A stretch of 13,721 nucleotides of DNA, from the NCBI GenBank assembly GCA_934385225.1, contig CAKRPQ010000052.1:1-13721 (forward strand), read 5' to 3'. The position numbers and the translations under genes are program-made. Below are positions 5,763-12,600 of the stretch, in pieces. Within the stretch, counting starts at the first letter, position 1; each line of letters opens with the position of its first letter. Below the pieces are notes generated by a model. The model saw only the letters and a list, made by a program, of their open reading frames with translations. It made no database searches and was not told the origin of the DNA. This DNA comes from an uncultured Eubacteriales bacterium. GTDB lineage: Bacteria > Bacillota > Clostridia > Oscillospirales > CAG-272.

Positions 5763-6611
5763 ATGATATTTTCAAAAAGCACAATAAACGTTCTCGGTCA
5801 TGAACCGCCTTTTCGCAAATACATTCCCGACGAAGTGCCGAACGCCGAATATAATGGAAAAAGACCTGCTGTAATAGTCCTTCCGGGCGGAGGATACGGT
5901 ATCACATATGCAGGCGAAGCAGAGCCGATCGCCCTGAAATTTGCATCCGAAGGAATTTGCGCATTCGTTCTCGACTATGCCGTAAAAGACAGCGGACGCG
6001 TATTCCCGCAAGCACTGCTTGAAGCACTTACGGCGGTAAAATTCGTTCGCGATAATGCCGAAAAATACGGCATAGACAAAAACAACATCGCAACGCTCGG
6101 ATTCTCGGCGGGCGGACATCTTTGTTCCTGTACGGGAACGCTCTGGAACAAACCTTTTCTCGAAAAGTACTTTGTTGACGGCACACTTGTCGGAAGCAGA
6201 AATGATTACCGTCCAGACAAAATGATTCTCTGCTATCCTGTCATCTCGTCGGATAAAAGTATCGCTCATATAGGTTCGTTTGAAAACGTAATCGGCAAAA
6301 AATACACTGAAATTTCGGACGATATGCTCAAACTCACAAGTACGGAAAAACAGGTCGACAGCGGTACTCCGCCCACATTCGTCTGGGCAACGGCGGAAGA
6401 TAGCGGTGTTCCCTGTCAAAATTCCATTGTATTTTCAATGGCACTTGCCGATAATAAAGTACCGTTTGAACTCCGTATATACCCGCACGGCGATCACGGG
6501 CTTTGCACGGGCAATCATGTGACGAACGCACTCCCGTTCGGTTCAGAATTCGAATGCGCCGAATGGTCCTCAAAAGCCGTAAAATTCATGTATGACAGGT
6601 TCAAAAAATGA
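5763..6611 (+). CDS. Alpha/beta-hydrolase esterase (acetyl-esterase / BD-FAE-like)
   Basis: This is a cytoplasmic carboxylesterase with no signal peptide, likely to remove acetyl or similar acyl groups from sugars or small esters. The 282-residue protein shows the expected alpha/beta-hydrolase elements in order: the oxyanion segment VLPGGGYG (39-46), the nucleophile elbow GFSAGGHL with Ser115, an acidic residue in TAEDSGVP (Asp213), and YPHGDHGL with His245. Spacing and length fit the Aes/BD-FAE group found in carbohydrate-degrading gut bacteria. The ATG at 5763 has AAGGAG 7 bases upstream, and its promoter is consensus. It is first in a five-gene run, and its TGA overlaps the next ATG (ATGA). 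Substrate cannot be told from the sequence. Confidence 0.9.
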   Translation: MIFSKSTINVLGHEPPFRKYIPDEVPNAEYNGKRPAVIVLPGGGYGITYAGEAEPIALKFASEGICAFVLDYAVKDSGRVFPQALLEALTAVKFVRDNAEKYGIDKNNIATLGFSAGGHLCSCTGTLWNKPFLEKYFVDGTLVGSRNDYRPDKMILCYPVISSDKSIAHIGSFENVIGKKYTEISDDMLKLTSTEKQVDSGTPPTFVWATAEDSGVPCQNSIVFSMALADNKVPFELRIYPHGDHGLCTGNHVTNALPFGSEFECAEWSSKAVKFMYDRFKK

Positions 6612-7075
6612 AACTTCTGTTTAAGCAGCGAATTTTTTCGTGGTTTGACAGCTACGACATTTATGATGAGGACGGAAACACCGTTTTCACCGTCGAAGGG
6701 AGATTAGCCTGGGGTCACAAGCTCGAAGTAAGCGACAGAAACGGCGTCCATATCGCAACACTTAAAGAAGAAGTCTTGACTTTTATGCCGAAATTCGAAA
6801 TATACATAAACGGCAGCTACGTCGGACTTATAAAAAAGAATTTTCGGCTGTTCGAACAGTCATTTGACGTCGATTTTTGCGGTTGGTCGGTCGAAGGTGA
6901 TTTCGTAGGCTGGGATTACAAAATTTATTCTGGCGATAACATCGTGGCAACCGTCGAAAAGGTGCTTTTCAAGTGGTCGGATACATATGAAATCAATATA
7001 GAAAACGATAAAGACGCCCTCGGCGCACTTATGGTCGTTCTCGCGATAGACGCCGAAAAATGCAGCAGAAATTAG
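6608..7075 (+). CDS. LURP-one-related (tubby-like fold) protein
   Basis: The 155-residue protein matches the LURP-one-related/YxjI family in layout. It opens with KLLFKQRIFSWFDSYDIYDEDGN, continues with repeated beta-hairpins of the type xxVEGRLAWGHKLEVSDRNG and IYINGSYVGLIKK, then FDVDFCGWSVEGDFVGWDYKIY, and closes with a hydrophobic helix around residues 136-148. The family forms a closed beta-barrel around a central helix, similar to tubby and scramblase proteins. The role of bacterial members is not known; membrane-lipid association has been proposed for the fold. The start codon overlaps the esterase stop by four bases, so translation is probably coupled. Confidence 0.85.
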   Translation: MKLLFKQRIFSWFDSYDIYDEDGNTVFTVEGRLAWGHKLEVSDRNGVHIATLKEEVLTFMPKFEIYINGSYVGLIKKNFRLFEQSFDVDFCGWSVEGDFVGWDYKIYSGDNIVATVEKVLFKWSDTYEINIENDKDALGALMVVLAIDAEKCSRN

Positions 7076-7097
7076 AAAACAAAACATGGTGAATAAA

Positions 7098-7646
7098 ATG
7101 TACGAAGAAATAAAAAAACAAACACAAAAATCAATAACCGAACTTATCGAAGTTTCGGGAATAAAAGCGGGACAGATTCTCGTTGTCGGTTGTTCTTCCT
7201 CGGAAATCATAGGAAAAACAATCGGAAAAGGTTCAAGTCTCGAAACGGCGGAGGCTGTTTTTGAAGTCATTTACGAAGAAACGAAAAAACGCGGTATCTA
7301 CCTCGCGGCACAGTGCTGCGAGCACCTCAACCGCGCGCTTATAACAGAGGCGGAATGCGCCGAAAAATACGGGTATGAACCCGTGTGCGTTGTTCCCTTC
7401 CCGAAAGCGGGAGGCTCATTCGCGTCTGTGGCATACAGAACATTTGAAAATCCCGTTGCTCTTGAACACATAAAAGCCCATGCGGGACTTGACATCGGCG
7501 GCACGCTTATCGGTATGCACCTGCGTGATGTTGCCGTTCCCGTAAGACTTTCTCTTTCAAAGATAGGCGAGGCAAATATTCTGTGTGCGAGAACCCGTCC
7601 GAAATATATCGGCGGCGAAAGAGCGCACTACAAGCTCGAAGAATGA
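7098..7646 (+). CDS. ywlG: YwlG/UPF0340 (TIGR01440) family protein
   Basis: This conserved Bacillota family has no established biochemical role. The protein carries its recognisable segments: ILVVGCSSSEIIGKTIGK (31-48 from the upstream ATG), then the AxxVFEVIYEE helix, LAAQCCEHLNRALI, YGYEPVCVVPFPKAGGS, and a C-terminal DIGGTLIGMHLRDVAVPVR. Paired Cys/Ser and His residues look like an active or metal site, but this is inference. The ATG at 7098 is preferred because GGTGA lies 5 bases upstream and the N-terminus then matches the usual family start. An in-frame ATG at 7086 has no ribosome binding site; the product is 182 residues from 7098. The TGA overlaps the next start (ATGA). Confidence 0.9.
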   Translation: MYEEIKKQTQKSITELIEVSGIKAGQILVVGCSSSEIIGKTIGKGSSLETAEAVFEVIYEETKKRGIYLAAQCCEHLNRALITEAECAEKYGYEPVCVVPFPKAGGSFASVAYRTFENPVALEHIKAHAGLDIGGTLIGMHLRDVAVPVRLSLSKIGEANILCARTRPKYIGGERAHYKLEE

Positions 7647-8236
7647 AGTACCGTCTTAACCGCCCAGAACCGATAGACCCGATATACCCTCCCGTAATGA
7701 AAAATACCGATTTTAAGGATTTTGTTGCATTTGATATAGAAACAACAGGGCTTGCAAGAAACGAAGAAATTATTGAAATCGGTGCTGTAAAAGTGAGCGA
7801 GAACAAAGCGACAGGCAAGTTCAGTATGCTTGTAAAACCGCGAAAGTACATACCTTATCTTATAGAAGAGGTTACGGGAATAACAAACATAATGGTTTCG
7901 GACGCACCCGAAATCGAAGAGGTACTTCCCGATTTTCTGGATTTTATCGGCGACTCCGTTCTTCTCGGACACAATATCGTTTCGTTTGACAGCAAGTTCA
8001 TATGTCGCGAAACGGCAAACCTCGGAATTAACATAAAAAATCCGCTTTTCGATACATTGACTTATGCAAAAGGGCTTCGTAAAAGTTGCGGACTTCCCGA
8101 CAAGTTGAGCCTTGCGTCGCTGACGGACTTTTTCGGCATAAGCGTGAATGCACGTCACAGAGCCTTCGATGATGCACTTGCAAACACAAAAGTTTATTTT
8201 TGCCTGAAAGCACTCGAAAAGAAATTTTCTGAATAA
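7643..8236 (+). CDS. DnaQ-like DEDDh 3'-5' exonuclease
   Basis: The protein belongs to the exonuclease superfamily that includes the proofreading subunit of DNA polymerase III and the PolC exonuclease domain. The 197-residue chain has Exo I FDIETTGL (Asp31, Glu33), Exo II LLGHNIVSFDSKFI (Asp116) and Exo III RHRAFDDALANT (His172, Asp177), so all five DEDDh residues are present. A 28-residue leader rich in proline precedes the domain. The ATG at 7643 overlaps the preceding stop; the frame stays open for 20 more codons upstream, but those overlap ywlG heavily and are rejected. It lacks polymerase, helicase or nuclease partner domains, so it is more likely a stand-alone DNA or RNA trimming enzyme than a replicative subunit. 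Confidence 0.92.
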   Translation: MKYRLNRPEPIDPIYPPVMKNTDFKDFVAFDIETTGLARNEEIIEIGAVKVSENKATGKFSMLVKPRKYIPYLIEEVTGITNIMVSDAPEIEEVLPDFLDFIGDSVLLGHNIVSFDSKFICRETANLGINIKNPLFDTLTYAKGLRKSCGLPDKLSLASLTDFFGISVNARHRAFDDALANTKVYFCLKALEKKFSE

Positions 8237-8250
8237 ATTGTGACAATAAA

Positions 8251-8284
8251 GTTCCTTTCCGCATTTAATGTTATGGAAAGGAGC
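8251..8284 (+). promoter_or_regulatory. Hairpin that hides the ribosome binding site of the diiron protein gene
   Basis: GTTCCTTTCC (8251-8260) can pair with GGAAAGGAGC (8275-8284), nine Watson-Crick pairs and one G-T, leaving a 14-base loop. The right arm contains the complete AAAGGAG ribosome binding site of the gene starting at 8292. No T-run follows, so it is not a terminator. It could reduce or condition translation of the last operon gene. The pairing is seen in the sequence; its effect is inference. Confidence 0.45.
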
Positions 8285-8291
8285 TTTACTT

Positions 8292-8777
8292 ATGCCTGAT
8301 AAATACAGCCCGTCCCCGTATCCGTCTGCGAGCGGGGTCAAAGAAAATGTCAGATTTGCGAGAATGCTCTACGGAAGTTATCTTGCCGAACTTGAAGCTG
8401 TCAGCAACTATGTTTACGGTTCGATAGTGTTCGGCGACTGCCTTGACAGTCTTTCTTCTCTTCTCGAACATATTGCGGAAACAGAAATGATGCATTTTAA
8501 TCTGCTCGGAGAATCATTAAAAAAGCTCGGGATAAATCCGATAATCAAAGCACGCGTGCAAACGCCCGTGATTCCGATAAGCCGCGACACGGGGCGCGGA
8601 ATGGAAGAAGAGGCGGATAAATTTATCGCCTTTTCTATAAACGACGAGAAAAAGGCAGCAGACGAATACGCCCGTCTCGCAACTCTCACAACCGATGAAG
8701 CGATGAAAGCAATACTCGAAAGGCTTTCGGAGGACGAGAGGCATCACAGATCCCTGCTTGAAAATTATTCGCCGTAA
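8292..8777 (+). CDS. Rubrerythrin/ferritin-like diiron protein
   Basis: The 161-residue four-helix-bundle protein has two copies of the diiron signature at rubrerythrin-like spacing. The first is E33-x6-Y40 with E65-x2-H68; the second is E119-x6-Y126 with E149-x2-H152. Such proteins in anaerobes commonly reduce peroxide or handle iron, and some clostridial relatives are found in spores. No C-terminal rubredoxin CxxC domain is present, so an external electron donor would be needed for peroxidase activity. The ATG at 8292 has GGAAAGGAG 8 bases upstream; an earlier ATG in frame has none. It is the last gene of the operon, 55 bases after the exonuclease gene, and could also have a weak promoter of its own, though none was convincing. 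Confidence 0.85.
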   Translation: MPDKYSPSPYPSASGVKENVRFARMLYGSYLAELEAVSNYVYGSIVFGDCLDSLSSLLEHIAETEMMHFNLLGESLKKLGINPIIKARVQTPVIPISRDTGRGMEEEADKFIAFSINDEKKAADEYARLATLTTDEAMKAILERLSEDERHHRSLLENYSP

Positions 8778-8787
8778 AAAACATAAA

Positions 8788-8817
8788 AATGCCGACGACT
8801 TAACCGCCGTCGGCATT
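8788..8817. terminator. Terminator between the diiron gene and the AraC regulator gene
   Basis: AATGCCGACG pairs exactly with CGTCGGCATT around a 10-base loop. On the minus strand the stem is followed by TTTTTATGTTTTTT, a good tract for the AraC gene, whose stop codon lies in the loop. On the plus strand the tract is weaker (ATCTTTT), but it likely serves the operon as well. Confidence 0.8.
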
Positions 8818-9564
8818 ATCTTTTGCCCATTCGGTGGGACTTTTCCCTGTTCTCTTTTTGAACATTCTCGAAAATACGGTGTAATCGGAATAACCGAAAA
8901 TTTCAGCGATCTGTGCAACGGAAAAACCGCCTTCAAGCATCGTTTTTGCTTTTTTCACGCGGACATCGAGTATGTAGTCCTGCACCGTCATACCTGTCTT
9001 TTCCTTAAAGTGGCGCGTAAGAAATATCGGTGTCACATCAAGGATATCGGCAACTCTTTCGACGGAAAAAGCCGTCATGGCATCTCCGCCTCCGATGACT
9101 TTTTTTACGCGATCGACATAATAGTCTTCTGCATCGTTTTCGGCAATTTCGTCGTACAGTTCCGAGAGCTTCCCTGCAACGGCCATTTTGTGTACACGAT
9201 CAAGCATGGCGATTTTTTTTACATCATTGAAAATTTGTCCGTCATACTTGAACACGGTCGGTAATTTATTAAAATTGCTTGAAAGAACTCCGTCGAATCC
9301 TATCCAGACGTATGACCACGGTTCGTTTTTATCTGCTATATAGCACGCTCTTTCGTTTGCGGGTATAAAGAAAACTTCCCCCGGATTTACATTGTATTCT
9401 TTCCCGTATTTAATAATGGTACCTTTTCCTTTTACAACATAGTGAATGAGTGAGAATTTTCTTAAATCACCCGATTTGTGGTTTGGAAAGCAATCCTGAT
9501 ATCCATATTTTATCGGATTAAGATCGTTTAATATCGGTACAGGCGATTCATAAGCCGCTATCAT
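8800..9564 (-). CDS. AraC-family transcriptional regulator
   Basis: The 254-residue protein has an N-terminal cupin-type sensor domain (about 36-90, including LIHYVVKGKGTI and VNPGEVFFIPANERACY) and a C-terminal AraC DNA-binding domain. The two helix-turn-helices are FSVERVADILDVTPIFLTRHFKEKTG (about 166-191, first helix pair) and FSVAQIAEIFGYSDYTVFSRMFKKRTG (about 214-240), followed by KSPTEW. Members with this layout usually bind a sugar or other small ligand and activate nearby genes. The ATG at 9562-9564 is chosen because a perfect AGGAGG lies 8 bases upstream; a GTG three codons earlier overlaps that site. It is divergent from the large secreted-protein gene, 122 bases away, which makes that gene a natural target. 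No sugar-use genes are next to it in the window. Confidence 0.94.
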   Translation of the reverse strand: MIAAYESPVPILNDLNPIKYGYQDCFPNHKSGDLRKFSLIHYVVKGKGTIIKYGKEYNVNPGEVFFIPANERACYIADKNEPWSYVWIGFDGVLSSNFNKLPTVFKYDGQIFNDVKKIAMLDRVHKMAVAGKLSELYDEIAENDAEDYYVDRVKKVIGGGDAMTAFSVERVADILDVTPIFLTRHFKEKTGMTVQDYILDVRVKKAKTMLEGGFSVAQIAEIFGYSDYTVFSRMFKKRTGKSPTEWAKDNADGG

Positions 9565-9588
9565 TTGCTTCACCTCCTCATTGGTTTG

Positions 9589-9618
9589 ATTTTATCATAT
9601 TTTTGTTATATAATGCAA
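9589..9618 (-). promoter_or_regulatory. Promoter of the AraC-family gene
   Basis: On the minus strand TTGCAT (9613-9618), 18 bases, then TAAAAT (9589-9594), about 25 bases before the start codon. The whole intergenic stretch is very A/T-rich, so other -10 boxes (for example TATGAT) are possible. Confidence 0.5.
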
Positions 9619-9622
9619 TGGT

Positions 9623-9647
9623 ATTATTTTGAATAATGTGTTAATAT
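9623..9647 (+). promoter_or_regulatory. Extended -10 promoter and inverted repeat before the large secreted-protein gene
   Basis: TGTTAATAT (9639-9647) fits an extended -10 element (TG, one base, TAATAT). No good -35 lies at the right distance, which is what a promoter needing an activator would look like. Directly upstream is a perfect inverted repeat, ATTATT-TTG-AATAAT (9623-9637), in the usual position of an activator or repressor site. Both are weak signals in A/T-rich DNA. Confidence 0.35.
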
Positions 9648-9686
9648 TATTGTACTCACACAAATTTGAGAAAGGAAACGGATAAA

Positions 9687-12600
9687 ATGAACGAAATCAC
9701 AAAAACAAAAAATGCCACATTTTCCATTATTTGTATTCTGTCACTTGTTCTCATTTTTGCTTTATGCTTTACAGGAAGCATATTTGCAAGTGAAGAGACA
9801 GGCGTAGTTACAAATGGAGATGTTGGAACGGAGAGCGGTCAAATGTATTCTTGGAATTTTGATGAGAGTACAGGAACGCTCACCGTAAAACTGACAGGAA
9901 CAGATGACTGGAACTCAAAACCGATTACCATGCTGCTTGCGGACGGTATTTTTAGCAGTAATGCTAAATCGTTCGGCAAAAATGTTAAAGTTCTGAAATT
10001 TGAAAAAGTAAGCAAATTTGGTGAAATAATTTCCGCAATCAACAATGTATGTCCGAATATCGAAAAAATTGTGCTTACAAGTAAAAATTACAGATTCTCT
10101 AATTCCTCGCAGTTTTTAAATATGACAAATCTGAAAGTTGTTACTTATGCGGGAAACGAAAACATTGATTACGTTGATTTTTCGAACCTCGTAGATATTG
10201 CATGGGCAAATACTACCGCATCGTTCAGCGGATGCACCGCAATAACAAAAATCGTTCTTCCGACATCGGGAGGTTTTCCGACACATGAAAGCGGTAACCA
10301 AACATTCATTCCCGAAAATATGTTTAGCGGTTGCGCATCTCTTTCGGACATCACCCTCCCCGAGTGGGTAACGGAAATTAAATCAAAAGCATTCGCAGGC
10401 TGTACGGCACTTGAACAAATTAACATTCCCGCTTCCGTCACTTCGATTGCTTCCGACGCATTCACAGGTGCGGGGATCAAAAAAGTTGTGTACGGCGGAA
10501 CAAAGGATAACATTTCCGTTATAACAAATTGTTTTGACACAAGCGTTGTTATCGACACGACAAACGCAGACGCAGCAAAAGCACTTGTCGATGCGGGATA
10601 TACTGTCACAGATCCGCTTGCGGCATTGACCGTTTCGGGTGATTTTACATATAAGACGGTCGGAACATATTCATGGGAGTTCGTCGGTGCCGCAAGAACG
10701 CTTACCGTAACTCTTACGGCCGCAGGCTCGGATTATCGCGAACGCCACATTGAAGGTCTTATAGCACAGGACGATTTCAAAACGTTTGCAAACGAATACG
10801 GAACATATGTCGATAAGCTCGTCATAAGCGGTATTCGTAAATTCAGCGGCGGTATCGGTATCATTGACCCTTACTGCCCGAATATCACTACCGTTGAATT
10901 TGTCGGTGCAAACCGCCTCGATTCCTCAAAAACATTTTCCGGAATGAAGAATCTGAAAACTCTTATTCTTTCGGGTTCGGAAAACAGTGATTGCATTGAC
11001 CTTACCAAAATCGGAAATGTCGGTTGGGCATACGGCAGCTTCAAATACACGTTTGAAAATTGCACTTCAATCGAAAAGGTAATACTTAACGCTTCAACTC
11101 CTTTTATGTACGACCAGTCAAGCCTTAATCCCGGCGAACATATTCCCGAAGGATTTTTCTACGGTTGTACTTCCCTTTCGGAAATTACAATTCCGGAATG
11201 GGTCAAGACAATAGAGGCAAAAGCATTTTACGGTTGCACGTCTCTGAATCAGATAAATATTACAGGCAGCGTTACATCCATCGCCTCCGACGCATTCGAG
11301 GGTGCTTCCGTTAAAAAGATTATATTCACAGGTACAAAGGACAACGTTTCTGTAATAACCGACAATTTCGGAACGAATCTAACTATTTACACCGAAGATA
11401 CGGAATCGGCAGAAATTCTCAGAAATGCGGGATACACCGTTTACGGCATTCTCGCTTCGATCGAAGCTTCGGGTGAATATACATACGAACAAAAAAGCTA
11501 TACATGGAGTTTTGACGGCAAGACAAAAACACTTACAGTCACATGTTTAACGCCGAATTATGGAGAAGAAATAATTCAAGGTCTTGTAAATGACAGTAAC
11601 TTCGGTTCCTTTGCATCAAAGTACGGCACTTATGTTGAGACTCTTGTTGTCAGTTCGTGTGACAAAATTCGCGGTGGAATCGGAATTATCAACAGTTATT
11701 GTCCGAACGTCACTACGGTAAAGATCACAGGCTCGAATTATTTTGATTCCATTGCTATGTTCTCCGGAATGAAGAACTTCAAAAATCTTATTCTTTCGGG
11801 GGCAAATGATTTTGGTTATGTCGACCTGACTTCTATTAAGAGCATCGGCTGGGAAGAAGGACATTCCGAAAACACGTTCAAGGGATGCACTTCGATTACC
11901 AGAGTTGAACTTAATTCTGAAACTCCACTGCCTTACTCTAATCAAAATTATACCAATACAACATTCCTTCCCAAAGGATTTTTCGACGGTTGTACATCGC
12001 TCGCATCTTTCACTATTCCGACATGGGTGACAGACATTCATGATAATGTGTTCAATAATTGCATTTCAATAAAGGAAATAGTGCTTCCCTCTTCGATAAC
12101 GAACATCGGAGCAAGCGCATTCGGCGGTTGTACGGCTCTTAAATCCGTTGTAGTTAACGGCGATACCGCGCCGACACTTGCCGTAGGTTCATTCACAGGT
12201 TGTTCGGGTATTACATTCTACTGTAAAACGGCAGAGGTTGCAAACGCAATAAACGAGCGACTCGAAGCGGCAGGCTGCACTAACTCCAAAGCGATTTCTC
12301 TTGCAAAAGGCAGTATGACGGCGGACGGTTTCTCCGTAAGATATGCAGGTTACAACGGTCTCCGTATGCACTTCGTTTTCAACGAAATGCTTAACAGCGG
12401 AAACGGCTATAACCTCGTTGAATACGGCACAATCTGCGCAACAGCCGAAAATTACGCAAAATATACCGAAACATTCGGCGAAGCCGACTCTCTTATCGGA
12501 AGCGACTTCACGTCTCCCGCAAAAATTGTTAAAGTATCCGTTTATAACAAAGTTACAGGTTACAATCCCAAGGTTGACGCAAGCAACAAAGAAAATGTTA

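Noticed and set aside
5772..6419. Open frame of 215 codons on the minus strand opposite the esterase gene
   Set aside because: It lies wholly within the complement of a clear alpha/beta-hydrolase gene and has no domain signal or suitable ribosome binding site.
7583..7642. Upstream extension of the exonuclease by 20 codons
   Set aside because: It would overlap the end of the YwlG gene by 64 bases, whereas the ATG at 7643 gives the ATGA overlap used elsewhere in this operon.
7628..8341. Long open frame on the minus strand (237 codons) opposite the exonuclease gene
   Set aside because: It is antisense to a gene with all five DEDDh residues, has no recognisable domain, and its Cys/Phe/Tyr-rich composition is typical of a shadow frame.
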